Assembly: GCA_001769505.1 (NCBI GenBank)
Contig: MEOF01000020.1
Location: 47,130 to 111,129, forward strand
Direction of reading: 5' to 3'
Source of the DNA: Bacteroidetes bacterium GWF2_33_38
GTDB taxonomy: Bacteria > Bacteroidota > Bacteroidia > Bacteroidales > GWF2-33-38
DNA length: 64,000 bases
Shown: one piece after another, positions 44,781 to 53,358 of the stretch
Numbering within the stretch: position 1 is the first letter of the stretch
Layout: every line of letters starts with the position of its first letter
Program-made: the position numbers and the translations under genes
Notes under the pieces: model-generated
The model's input: only the letters and a program-made list of their open reading frames with translations
Databases searched by the model: none
What the model was told of the DNA's origin: nothing

Positions 44781-44882
44781 AGTGTCAATTCCCAAGAACA
44801 TTTTAATTGACAAAATACTAAATATTTAATCGTATTCTTATTTATTTTACTATTTTTAAACCATAATTAAAACACAGTTCAC

Positions 44883-45884
44883 ATGAAAATAATTAGTTCA
44901 TTTGCGGTTTTAGCTTTTATGATTTTTGCGTCTTGCAATACAAATAATAATGTAAAAGAATCGTACAAATTAGCTGAAAAATTGAGCTATTCAATTAGCC
45001 TTGAAGAACAAGTAAATGCATTACCTATTTTAAGCGATTTTGATAGTAAAAGCTTTACCGATAATATTTTAAGCAAAATTAAAGAAAATAAAATTCAAGC
45101 ATACAAGTTTAGTTTGAATGAAAAATTTCCAATTTCGTTTGCAAATATTGAAGAAGCATTTGGAGCAGGAAAACATAAAACATTTACGATAGACTCAGAA
45201 ACTGGAGACTCAATTGAAATAATAGTTGAGCATGAAATTCGTAGCGAAGAAATAAAAGACTTCATTTTTATTGAAAATTGGTTTTTAAATGAAGACAATC
45301 TTCAGATTATCAAAAATGTAACAGGTATAGTAACAGTAAGAACTGTTTTTGAAATATCAGATTCAACAACCGAATATAAAGAATACTCTCCTTTCATGGT
45401 TTATTTTAACGATACCGTTTCGAATAAAGTTAATAAAAATTTAATATGTCAACGTGCCGAGTATACTGTAAAACTAAACAAATGTGATACTCTTTATACC
45501 GATTTTGCAAAATTTGATTCTAAAAAATTAATTGATTTACTCATTGAAAAAGTATTGAATGAAGATATTAAAGTTTATGATTATTTTTTACCTGAAAAGA
45601 CAAAACTTTCGGTTGAAGATATAATGAAAAGTTTTAATGCAGGAGAAGACACCATTGAAGTTCAAGACTTGCAAACAGGAAAAATTACGCAAGAAAAGAT
45701 AACAACAGAAATAGATAAAAACGAAATTACCGAGCTTGTTTTTGTCGAAGAATGGTATTATGACGAAATAAATTTCACATTCGAGAAAAAAATAATTGCT
45801 TACGGACCAGTTCGAGAGTATTATCGAAATGCAGACCCTGAAAATAAAGTAAAAACAGTTCCCTTTTTAATCTATTTCGATTAA
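44883..45884 (+). CDS. Lipoprotein with an internally duplicated GldN-like domain
   Basis: 333 aa with a lipoprotein signal (IISSFAVLAFMIFASC). The mature part contains two similar units of about 130 residues: each starts with a helix (ILSKIKENKIQAYKF; LIEKVLNEDIKVYDYF), passes through a phrase of the form EAFGAGKHKTFTIDSETGD or KSFNAGEDTIEVQDLQTGK, then FIFIENWFLNEDNLQIIKNV or LVFVEEWYYDEINFTFEKKI, and ends with PFMVYFND or PFLIYFD. The EEWYYD phrase resembles gliding-motility protein GldN, but overall similarity is too loose for a firm call. Its stop directly abuts the convergent cytidine deaminase gene. Confidence 0.6.
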   Translation: MKIISSFAVLAFMIFASCNTNNNVKESYKLAEKLSYSISLEEQVNALPILSDFDSKSFTDNILSKIKENKIQAYKFSLNEKFPISFANIEEAFGAGKHKTFTIDSETGDSIEIIVEHEIRSEEIKDFIFIENWFLNEDNLQIIKNVTGIVTVRTVFEISDSTTEYKEYSPFMVYFNDTVSNKVNKNLICQRAEYTVKLNKCDTLYTDFAKFDSKKLIDLLIEKVLNEDIKVYDYFLPEKTKLSVEDIMKSFNAGEDTIEVQDLQTGKITQEKITTEIDKNEITELVFVEEWYYDEINFTFEKKIIAYGPVREYYRNADPENKVKTVPFLIYFD

Positions 45885-46370
45885 TCAAACTTTTAAAAAG
45901 CCGCCATCGAAACTTAATGGTAACAATGACTTTACGTTTTTAAGAACTTGAATTTTATTTTCGCCTACTAGGATAATTCGTAAATCCGATTTAAAGCGGC
46001 TTTCGGTTTCAAGCAAAACTTGTCGACAAGAACCACACGGAGGAATCGGGTTAGCGACAAAATGTCCTTTTGTTTTTGCAGTAACAGCAATTGTCAATGG
46101 TTTTGCTTTTGGATATTTTGAATTTGCATAAAACATTGCGACTCTTTCGGCACATAATCCTGATGGATATGCTGCATTTTCTTGATTATTTCCATCGATA
46201 ATTTCTCCATTATCAAGGAGCACAGCCGCTCCCACTCCAAAATGAGAATAAGGAGAATATGCTGTCTCAACATTTCGTTTCGCTCTTTCTATCAAAACTT
46301 GATCATCATTGCTTAACTCGTTGACATTGTCGTACTCTTGAATCGAAATTTTAAGTTCAACCTCTTTCAT
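45885..46370 (-). CDS. cdd: Cytidine deaminase
   Basis: 161 aa. It deaminates cytidine and deoxycytidine to uridine and deoxyuridine. The zinc and proton-shuttle motif is C73-A-E75 (LCAERVAMF); the other zinc ligands are C112 and C115 (PPCGSCRQVLL). The family's substrate-binding GAAVLLDNGEIIDGNNQENA segment (in part) is present. It is convergent with the duplicated-domain lipoprotein gene, with no gap between the stops. A TATCTTTG -7 box lies upstream on the minus strand at 46399-46406. Confidence 0.93.
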   Translation of the reverse strand: MKEVELKISIQEYDNVNELSNDDQVLIERAKRNVETAYSPYSHFGVGAAVLLDNGEIIDGNNQENAAYPSGLCAERVAMFYANSKYPKAKPLTIAVTAKTKGHFVANPIPPCGSCRQVLLETESRFKSDLRIILVGENKIQVLKNVKSLLPLSFDGGFLKV

Positions 46371-46398
46371 GAAATCTACTTATTTTAATTATTCAATA

Positions 46399-46406
46399 CA
46401 AAGATA
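46399..46406 (-). promoter_or_regulatory. -7 promoter element for cdd
   Basis: TATCTTTG on the minus strand matches TAnnTTTG exactly and lies about 29 bases before the cdd ATG. The -33 box is not clear. Confidence 0.4.
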
Positions 46407-46426
46407 TAATTCTTATTCATTTTTTA

Positions 46427-46434
46427 TACATTTG
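46427..46434 (+). promoter_or_regulatory. -7 promoter element for the glucosaminidase gene
   Basis: TACATTTG is a perfect TAnnTTTG match, 24 bases before the ATG at 46458. It stands divergent to the cdd element 20 bases to the left. Confidence 0.45.
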
Positions 46435-46457
46435 TGTAACAAGATAATTTTTAAAAT

Positions 46458-47381
46458 ATGAGAAAAAAGTGGTTTATATTGTTGATTTTAATCAATCTTA
46501 TTCATAACAATTTTGTTTTTTCACAATTATCACGTGAAGATTATATTGCAAAATATTCGAAACATGCTGTTGAAGAAATGAGTCGCACAAAAATTCCGGC
46601 AAGTATTACGTTAGCACAAGCTTTGCTAGAATCAGATAATGGAAATAGTGATTTAGCAAAAGAAGCAAATAATCATTTTGGAATAAAATGTCACGGATGG
46701 GAAGGCGGAAAAATTTACAAAGACGATGATACAAAAAATGAATGTTTTAGAAAATACAAATCGGTATTAGAATCATACAAAGACCATTCTGAATTTATTA
46801 GAAATAGTAAAAGATATTCATCTCTATTTACTCTCGAAATTACCGATTATTCAGCTTGGGCTAAAGGACTAAAAGATGCTGGTTACGCTACAAATCCCAA
46901 ATATCCAGAAATGCTTGTTAAAATTATTGAAGACAATAAACTATACGAATTCGATAATTCAGTTAAATTCGATAAAAATGCGAAACCACTTGCCGATATT
47001 GACAATCCGGTTTATGTTGGGCATATTGGGTACGAAGTTTTTCTAAAAAATAAAATCAAGTGCATAAAAGTAAAGTCGGGTGATACTTTTTATAAAATTG
47101 CAAGTGAAATGGACATGAACGTATGGCAGTTATACAAATATAATGACTTTGAAAAAGATTACAAACCGCAATCTGGAGAAATTATTTACATTCAGCCTAA
47201 ACGTTCAAAAGCTGAAAAGAAATATGAGACTCATACAGTAAGTGTTAACGAAACAATTCATTCTATTTCTCAACTTTACGGAATAAAAATAAAGAGTTTA
47301 TCTAAATTAAATAATCTAAAACCCGATTCTAAAATTACAGAAGGGACAATTCTAAATCTACAAAAACGTAAATCAGAATAA
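46458..47381 (+). CDS. Secreted N-acetylglucosaminidase with two LysM domains
   Basis: 307 aa with a signal peptide (WFILLILINLIHNNFVFS). Residues about 28-175 form a glucosaminidase (FlgJ/lysozyme-like) domain: IPASITLAQALLESDNGNSD with the catalytic glutamate, NNHFGIKCHGWEGG, and a conserved SAWAKGLKDAGYATNP. Two LysM peptidoglycan-binding modules follow (VKSGDTFYKIASEMDMNVW near 200; VSVNETIHSISQLYGIKIK near 265). It should cleave the glycan backbone during wall turnover. It reads divergently from cytidine deaminase. Confidence 0.93.
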   Translation: MRKKWFILLILINLIHNNFVFSQLSREDYIAKYSKHAVEEMSRTKIPASITLAQALLESDNGNSDLAKEANNHFGIKCHGWEGGKIYKDDDTKNECFRKYKSVLESYKDHSEFIRNSKRYSSLFTLEITDYSAWAKGLKDAGYATNPKYPEMLVKIIEDNKLYEFDNSVKFDKNAKPLADIDNPVYVGHIGYEVFLKNKIKCIKVKSGDTFYKIASEMDMNVWQLYKYNDFEKDYKPQSGEIIYIQPKRSKAEKKYETHTVSVNETIHSISQLYGIKIKSLSKLNNLKPDSKITEGTILNLQKRKSE

Positions 47382-47392
47382 TAAATAATTTT

Positions 47393-48265
47393 CTATTTTG
47401 ATATTATTTCAAATAAAATCGATAAATCAGATACCTTGTCTGGATAAGCTAATTTTTCGTAAGAAGACATGAGCGACTGAATTAAAATCTCTATAATTCG
47501 ATGATTTGAGCATGGAACAAAAAACGATTCGTCGAATTCTAATTTCTGTTGATTAATGAAATGTTCTATTTCCTTTTTTCCGAAAACAGCCCCTTTATTG
47601 TAAGGATTAATGTAAAACAAAACATCGTTTGAAAATTCATCGCTTGTACTTATTGCACTTTGTACATCTTTATAAGCTAAAATAAAATTACGTGGCAAAT
47701 CAACCCCATAAATTGGCAAATTTAATTTTTGAGCAACAATTGCGTATATTATAGATAATGAAAGTGGATTTCCTCGTTTTTCTTCAAGCAAATAATTCAA
47801 ATAAAAATTTTCAGGAGAAGTATTATTAGAAGTATTTCTCGAAAATTTATGAATATCAAACATTATATGATTTAAAATTCTAACTTTCTCCAAAGCGGTA
47901 AGGTTATTATTCAATTCGAGCCATGTATTTTGAATAATCGGCTCGAGTTTGTCAATCATTTTTTGAAAATCGAGATTGGGATATTGATGTTTGGCAATTA
48001 AAAAAACACCTTCAAGTAAATCATGTTCTTCCGATTTATTCCATTTGTCCAAGCTTTGTTTCACAAAGTTGAATTGAATATTTTGAATAATATTTTCGAT
48101 TCGCTCCTGAAAAAGTTCGTTCAACGAAGATTCCCAAGCATCTTCGAGTAGCGGAATTATGTCAGAACCAAGTTTAATCAGTTTACTACTAACCTCATTG
48201 AAAATAAAATCATCAGGGTCATCTAACAAACCAATTAAAGCTTGAACTGGAATATGTTGTTTCAT
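47393..48265 (-). CDS. SirB1/transglutaminase-like protein
   Basis: 290 aa, cytoplasmic. The conserved core is ILNHIMFDIHKFSRN, followed by LEEKRGNPLSLSIIYAIVAQ and LPIYGVDLPRNFILAY, which are diagnostic of the SirB1 family (transglutaminase-like fold, usually with the catalytic cysteine lost). The N-terminal about 90 residues are HEAT-like helices (IPVQALIGLLDDPDDFIFNE), whereas the C-terminal TPR part of longer relatives is short here. Function unknown. It ends 11 bases from the convergent glucosaminidase gene and starts 6 bases after the nucleoside phosphorylase stop, so it is probably co-transcribed with that gene. Confidence 0.8.
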   Translation of the reverse strand: MKQHIPVQALIGLLDDPDDFIFNEVSSKLIKLGSDIIPLLEDAWESSLNELFQERIENIIQNIQFNFVKQSLDKWNKSEEHDLLEGVFLIAKHQYPNLDFQKMIDKLEPIIQNTWLELNNNLTALEKVRILNHIMFDIHKFSRNTSNNTSPENFYLNYLLEEKRGNPLSLSIIYAIVAQKLNLPIYGVDLPRNFILAYKDVQSAISTSDEFSNDVLFYINPYNKGAVFGKKEIEHFINQQKLEFDESFFVPCSNHRIIEILIQSLMSSYEKLAYPDKVSDLSILFEIISK

Positions 48266-48271
48266 TAAATA

Positions 48272-49150
48272 TTATACAGTAATTCGGTCTAAAACTAATT
48301 TAATCAATTGCTTAACCACAATTTTATAATCTTTGCTATATTCTTTTCGCATTCGGTTAGCAATAATCGCACATAAGGTTACGGCATCATGTCCCAACAT
48401 TTTACCTAAGCCAAAAATTGCAGAACTTTCCATTTCGTAGTTGGTTATTTTTTTACCATGCCAATCGAAATTTTCAATCTTCGAATTAAGATTATTATCT
48501 TGTGTTTGAAGTCTAATAATTCTACCTTGAGGTCCGTAAAATCCTGGTGAAGCAATAGTTATCCCCTCTCGAATACCTTCCGATAATTTATTATATAATT
48601 TTTCAGAAGCATCAACAGTATATGGTGCGGCTAATTGCTTATTCCAACCCACATATTCAGTAAATGCTTTTTCAAATTCCAAATCACAAAATTTGTCTCT
48701 ATCGGCATAAAAATTTAATAAGCCATCGAATCCAATTGCTTTTTTGGTAATGATGTACGAATCAACTGGCATGTCTGGTTGCAAAGCACCAGAAGTTCCA
48801 ATTCTTATAAAATTTAATTTTGTATGTTTTTCTTTTATAACTCTTTTTTCAAGATCGATATTTACCAATGCATCAAGCTCATTAATAACAATATCGCAAT
48901 TGTCGGTACCAATTCCGGTAGATGTAACGGTTATTCGTTTTCCTTTGTAAGTACCTGTATGAGTTACAAATTCACGATTTGCTGCTTTCACTTCAATTTT
49001 ATCGAAGTAATCAGAGACAGTATCCACTCTACCAGGGTCTCCGACTAGAATAATTGTGTCGGAAATTTCATTCGGCTTTAAATGTAAATGAAATATGCTT
49101 CCATCACTATTTAAAATTAATTCTGATTCTCCTATTTGTTTCATTGTCAA
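48272..49150 (-). CDS. Nucleoside phosphorylase (uridine phosphorylase-like)
   Basis: 292 aa. It cleaves nucleosides with phosphate in the cytoplasm. PNP/UDP family phrases are IILVGDPGRVDTVSDYF, ITVTSTGIGTDNCDIVINEL, FIRIGTSGALQPDMPVDSY, and the C-terminal NYEMESSAIFGLGKMLGHDA with the base-binding Glu/Met. The exact base preference (uridine, purine or MTA) is not decided by what I see. The start may be the ATG at 49150 or 49144. The usp promoter overlaps its 5' end. Confidence 0.88.
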   Translation of the reverse strand: MTMKQIGESELILNSDGSIFHLHLKPNEISDTIILVGDPGRVDTVSDYFDKIEVKAANREFVTHTGTYKGKRITVTSTGIGTDNCDIVINELDALVNIDLEKRVIKEKHTKLNFIRIGTSGALQPDMPVDSYIITKKAIGFDGLLNFYADRDKFCDLEFEKAFTEYVGWNKQLAAPYTVDASEKLYNKLSEGIREGITIASPGFYGPQGRIIRLQTQDNNLNSKIENFDWHGKKITNYEMESSAIFGLGKMLGHDAVTLCAIIANRMRKEYSKDYKIVVKQLIKLVLDRITV

Positions 49151-49165
49151 TTATGTTTAAATTTG
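49135..49165 (+). promoter_or_regulatory. Consensus promoter for the universal stress protein gene
   Basis: TTTG (49135-49138), 19 bases, then TAAATTTG (49158-49165): a complete match to the Bacteroidetes sigma-A type promoter. Transcription would begin near 49172, giving a leader of about 35 bases to the ATG at 49207. The -33 box lies inside the first codons of the divergent nucleoside phosphorylase gene. Confidence 0.75.
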
Positions 49166-49206
49166 CAAAGTATTTTATAATAATCATTCAAATCTATTTA
49201 AAAAAA

Positions 49207-50061
49207 ATGAAAACAGCAACTAAGAACATATTAGTACCTCTTGATTTTTCAAAACAATCGTTAATTGCTCTTGAACAATCGTATAATTTAGCTCGTTTAT
49301 CAGACTCTGAAATAACGCTTTTACATGTAATTAGAGAGAACAATGCTATTTTCGGGTTATTTTCTGAAAAAGAAAAAGAAGATGTTATTATAAAACTTCA
49401 GAACAAACTCGAAGAATTTGCTAGAATCGCAACACAAAAGTCAAATGTTATTGTTCATACTTTAATAGCAAAAGGAAATGTTGTAGAACAAATTCTTGAA
49501 ACAGCTGACACAATCAATGCAAAATTCATTGTTATGGGTTCTAATAAACCCGATAATATGATGAAAAAAGTGATTGGAACTACTGCTCTTAAAGTTATTA
49601 GAGAAGCTAAATGTCCGGTTATCAGCATTGAAGGAAAACATCATCGCGATGGATGCGAGAATATTATTTTGCCATTAGATTTAACAAAAGAAACTACTCA
49701 AAAAGTTGCCCACGCAATGAATTTTGCCAAAATGTTTAAATCGAAAATACATGCCGTTTCTGTTGTTACAACAAAAGATGATTATTTAATTAGCAGACTC
49801 GAACTTCAGTTGGAACAAGTAAAAAAATTCATCGAGAAAAATGAAATCACTTGCGAAACCAAAATGTTGAAAGTTTCGGGAAGCAATGAACAAATATCAA
49901 ATAACATTTTAGACTACGCTAACGACAAAAAAGGAGACTTAATTGTAATTATGACACAACAAGAAAATGAAATTGTACAATATTTTGTCGGCTCACTTGC
50001 TAAAGAGATTATTCACAAATGTAGAATTCCTGTAATGAGTATCGTACCAAAGAAAAAATAA
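49207..50061 (+). CDS. Tandem universal stress protein (UspA family)
   Basis: 284 aa from the ATG at 49207, which begins the conserved KTATKNILVPLDFSKQS; the open frame extends upstream to 49054 but over the divergent gene and the promoter. Two Usp domains are visible: residues about 1-143 with GSNKPDNMMKKVIGTTALKV and a weaker second one (IILPLDLTKETTQKVAHAM) ending IVQYFVGSLAKEIIHKC. The G-x2-G-x9-G(S/T) ATP-binding motif of ATP-binding Usp proteins is not clear. Role: stress response; partners unknown. Confidence 0.9.
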   Translation: MKTATKNILVPLDFSKQSLIALEQSYNLARLSDSEITLLHVIRENNAIFGLFSEKEKEDVIIKLQNKLEEFARIATQKSNVIVHTLIAKGNVVEQILETADTINAKFIVMGSNKPDNMMKKVIGTTALKVIREAKCPVISIEGKHHRDGCENIILPLDLTKETTQKVAHAMNFAKMFKSKIHAVSVVTTKDDYLISRLELQLEQVKKFIEKNEITCETKMLKVSGSNEQISNNILDYANDKKGDLIVIMTQQENEIVQYFVGSLAKEIIHKCRIPVMSIVPKKK

Positions 50062-50086
50062 AATTTCACTCTATCTTTTTTAAAAC

Positions 50087-50122
50087 AAAAAGCTCAAATT
50101 TGCTAACAAATTTGAGCTTTTT
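50087..50122. terminator. Bidirectional terminator between usp and mtnA
   Basis: A perfect 16-bp stem (AAAAAGCTCAAATTTG with its complement) around a CTAA loop, with T-runs on both strands, between the convergent stops at 50061 and 50137. Confidence 0.93.
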
Positions 50123-50136
50123 TATTTTTTTTAAAA

Positions 50137-51159
50137 TCAAATAGAAATTGATTTTAAAATCCCTTTTTCAGTGATTATTCCTGTTATGTATTTTGCAGGA
50201 GTTACATCAAAAGCCGGATTAGAAGCCTCAGATAATGGGGAACATACAAGTATATTATGGAGTTTTCCATGCTCATCAATTCCTGATTGGTACAACACTT
50301 CATTTTGGCTACGTTCTTCGATTATAATATCAGTTCCAGTTTTGCAGTTTATATCAAAGGTTGAACTTGGAGCAGCTACGTAAAAAGGGATGTTAAATTC
50401 CTTTGCACAAATAGCCTTTTCAAGTGTTCCTATTTTATTTGCAACATCACCATTTGCAGCAATTCTATCAGCTCCAACAATAATCATATCAATCATACCT
50501 TTCGACATAAAATAGGCTGTTGCATTATCGGGAATTATTTTATGTGATACTTTTTCGTTTTTAAGTTCCCAAGCTGTTAATCTAGCACCTTGACCTCTAG
50601 GGCGAGTTTCATCTACGTAAACAAATGGATTTTTACCTAATTTATGTGCCAAATAAATTGGAGAAATTGCTGTTCCGTAGTCAACAAAAGCCAACCAACC
50701 GGCATTACAATGTGTTCCGATTTTCATATTTGGTTTAATCAATTCATTTCCATAGATTCCAATTTGTTGACAAGCTCTAATATCTTCAATTGCGACTCTT
50801 TCAGCTTCTATGATAGCGGCTTCTTTCGAAATTAGAGCTGCATTGTAAACTCGCGAAATACCATAAAATAAATTTTGAGCTGTAGGACGGGTATTTTCAA
50901 TTCTTTTTCTAGCATTTTCGATAAATTGAGTGTAATTTTTATCAGGGGCTTCGATAGCCGCTTGAGCCATTGCATATCCAGCTGTTGCTCCTATTGCCCC
51001 TGCTCCTCTTACAATCATATTTTCAATCGCTAAACAAGTTTGCAGATAAGTTTTCGCTTCATAAATTTTGAATTCGAAAGGAAGTAGGTTTTGTTCAATA
51101 AGAAAAACCGAAGAACCACTCATCCAAACGGTTTTATAATTTTTACAATTTACTAACAT
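50137..51159 (-). CDS. mtnA: S-methyl-5-thioribose-1-phosphate isomerase
   Basis: 340 aa. It isomerises 5-methylthioribose-1-phosphate to the ribulose form in methionine salvage. The catalytic C151 (GTHCNAGWLAFVD) and D231 (IIVGADRIAANGD) are present, as are RGAGAIGATAGYAMAQAA, ENTRPTAQNL, VDETRPRGQGARLTAWEL and the conserved ANKIGT. No other mtn genes are near. The start overlaps the hybrid kinase gene by 7 bases on the same strand, so it may be translated from that transcript. Confidence 0.93.
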   Translation of the reverse strand: MLVNCKNYKTVWMSGSSVFLIEQNLLPFEFKIYEAKTYLQTCLAIENMIVRGAGAIGATAGYAMAQAAIEAPDKNYTQFIENARKRIENTRPTAQNLFYGISRVYNAALISKEAAIIEAERVAIEDIRACQQIGIYGNELIKPNMKIGTHCNAGWLAFVDYGTAISPIYLAHKLGKNPFVYVDETRPRGQGARLTAWELKNEKVSHKIIPDNATAYFMSKGMIDMIIVGADRIAANGDVANKIGTLEKAICAKEFNIPFYVAAPSSTFDINCKTGTDIIIEERSQNEVLYQSGIDEHGKLHNILVCSPLSEASNPAFDVTPAKYITGIITEKGILKSISI

Positions 51160-53312
51160 TTGTGGCGTGAGTTTTCAAATACTTTTTCCAATGTTTCAAA
51201 AAGAACTGATGTTTTAATAGGCTTTGAGACATAAGCCGTAAAACCTGCTTGTTCAATCTTTCTTTTTTCTTCAGCCATTGCTTGTGCAGTTTGAGCTACA
51301 ATCGGTATAGTTTGATTTGTTTTTCTTATTTCATTTAGCGTATCATAACCATTCAATCTAGGAAGTAAAATATCCATTAAAATCAGATCTAGCTTTGTAT
51401 CATGACAAATTTCAATTGCATTATATCCATCAACAGCTCTAATTATTTCAACTTTTGTCTTTCCCAAAATCTCTTTCATTAGTATGAAATTTATATTATC
51501 GTCTTCAACAACTAATATTTTTTTTCCGCTCCAATCTGGGATAATTGTCTTTTCGATATTTTGGATATTATTTTCTATCGAATTTTCAATAATATTCGGA
51601 ATTTCGAAATAAAATGTAGTGCCTTGTTTTATAACTGAACTTAACCAAATTTTACCACCGAGAAGTTCTGCTAAATTTTTACTGATTGCAAGTCCCAAGC
51701 CTGCTCCACCGTATGTTCTATGCTGAGACTCATCGACCTGGCGAAAACGTTCGAATATTATTTCTTGTTTTGCTACATGAATCCCAATTCCTGTATCTTT
51801 TACAAAAAATTTCAGTGAGTTATTATTAACTATTTCGTACCCAAACTCTATTTTCCCACGATTTGTAAATTTTAAAGCATTGCTAAGTAAATTATAAAAT
51901 ATTTGAGCCAAACGTGTTTGGTCAGTGTTTACAAAAAGACCTTTTGTAGTGCCGGGCGAATAAATTATCTCTATTTCTGATTTGTTTTGTCTGTTCTTAT
52001 CATCTGAAAATTGTTTATGAATTTCATTCATTAACTGCGATAATAAAAATTTTGTTTTGTTGATTTTTAGTTGTTTCGCTTCAATTTTAGAAATGTCAAT
52101 GATGTCATCAATAATTTTGGTCAAAACGTTACAACTGTTACCTATATAAGAAATATATTCTTTTTTTTGTTCTTGCTGTAAATCGGTATCTTTGAGTAAT
52201 TCGGCAAAACCGAGAATTCCATTCATCGGTGTTCGAATCTCGTGTGACATATTCTCCAAAAACGTGGATTTAAGTTTGTCCGACTCTTCTGCTCTTTCTT
52301 TTGCTTCACGCAGAATATCTTCCGACTGAATTCGGTAAATTGCCAACGCAAAAATATCGGCTATTTGTTCGATATTTTCAATATCTTCCTTTGTGTAATC
52401 ACGATTTGAATTTGCTAAAATAATTTGCCCAATTAATTTTGCTTCGATAAAAATTGGAACCGTTAAAAAATTGCGAATATCAAGCTCAATATCTTGATTT
52501 TCGCAACTTAAAAAAATCTTATTCGATAGGTTATTAAACGAAGCCTCGCTATTGTAAAGATTATCATTGCAAATACATTTTTGCTTTGAGTTTTTAGAGT
52601 GTTGATTTAATTTAATTTGTGTAAAATTATTATTTTCGTCAGAGTTATTAAAAACATAAGTAATGTTATTCTCTAATTCGTGATTAATTAACGATATAAA
52701 ACCGAACTTACTTTCAGTAATATTCGATGAATTTTCAAGGATATAGTTAGCTATTGAACTTATTGAAAGCGAAGAAGAAAGTAATTTTTTTGAAATAATT
52801 GCCAATGTTTTATTAATCAATGCTTGCTTTTGCAATTTTTTCTCATAAAGTTTTTTGTGTGTAATATCGTTAAAAATAGTTACAAATTTTCCATGCTGTG
52901 GACTATATGCAATTACTTCCAAATACTTATTTAATAGTTGAGAATACTGTTCGAATTTTTCACTTGCTCCTGTTTTAGATACTTTTCCATATATTTCCAT
53001 CCAAAAGTCTTCAACTTTTCCTTGTTGAATTTCAATAAAAGTTTTTCCTATTATATTTTCTCTTTTAAATCCTAAAATATCTTCAAAAGCTTTGTTTACT
53101 TCAATATATCGGCAATCAATAGGTTTATTTTCAGCATCAAAAATTACATCATGATACGAAAAACCACTTGATAAGTGTTCAAATAACAATCGATACTCTT
53201 TATTTTGAATGGTTGGAGAACCAGTATTGCTTTTTAGCTCTTCGAGCGTTTTTTTTAAATGCCCAAGTTCTTTCAGCAGGTCTTCAATATTTATGTTATC
53301 GTTGTTTATCAT
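51153..53312 (-). CDS. PAS/GAF hybrid sensor histidine kinase with receiver
   Basis: 719 aa from the start at 53312 (MINNDNINIEDLL); the frame opens at 53339. An N-terminal coiled coil is followed by a PAS domain (FSYHDVIFDAENKPIDCRYI), a GAF-like domain (ILENSSNITESKFGFISLIN, FLTVPIFIEAKLIGQIILAN), a dimerisation helix with H357 (NMSHEIRTPMNG), an ATP-binding domain (NLLSNALKFTNRG, GGAGLGLAISKNLAELLGG) and a receiver with D647 (LILMDILLPRLNG). No transmembrane helix. It lies directly downstream of the WD40 gene (19-base gap at most from its open frame) and overlaps mtnA by 7 bases. Confidence 0.92.
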   Translation of the reverse strand: MINNDNINIEDLLKELGHLKKTLEELKSNTGSPTIQNKEYRLLFEHLSSGFSYHDVIFDAENKPIDCRYIEVNKAFEDILGFKRENIIGKTFIEIQQGKVEDFWMEIYGKVSKTGASEKFEQYSQLLNKYLEVIAYSPQHGKFVTIFNDITHKKLYEKKLQKQALINKTLAIISKKLLSSSLSISSIANYILENSSNITESKFGFISLINHELENNITYVFNNSDENNNFTQIKLNQHSKNSKQKCICNDNLYNSEASFNNLSNKIFLSCENQDIELDIRNFLTVPIFIEAKLIGQIILANSNRDYTKEDIENIEQIADIFALAIYRIQSEDILREAKERAEESDKLKSTFLENMSHEIRTPMNGILGFAELLKDTDLQQEQKKEYISYIGNSCNVLTKIIDDIIDISKIEAKQLKINKTKFLLSQLMNEIHKQFSDDKNRQNKSEIEIIYSPGTTKGLFVNTDQTRLAQIFYNLLSNALKFTNRGKIEFGYEIVNNNSLKFFVKDTGIGIHVAKQEIIFERFRQVDESQHRTYGGAGLGLAISKNLAELLGGKIWLSSVIKQGTTFYFEIPNIIENSIENNIQNIEKTIIPDWSGKKILVVEDDNINFILMKEILGKTKVEIIRAVDGYNAIEICHDTKLDLILMDILLPRLNGYDTLNEIRKTNQTIPIVAQTAQAMAEEKRKIEQAGFTAYVSKPIKTSVLFETLEKVFENSRHKC

Positions 53313-53358
53313 AAAGTGAAACCTTATTCTTTGTAACAATAAAATTCAGTTTACGGTT

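Noticed and set aside
49054..49206. Upstream extension of the usp gene
   Set aside because: Runs across the divergent phosphorylase start and the promoter; the conserved protein starts at 49207.
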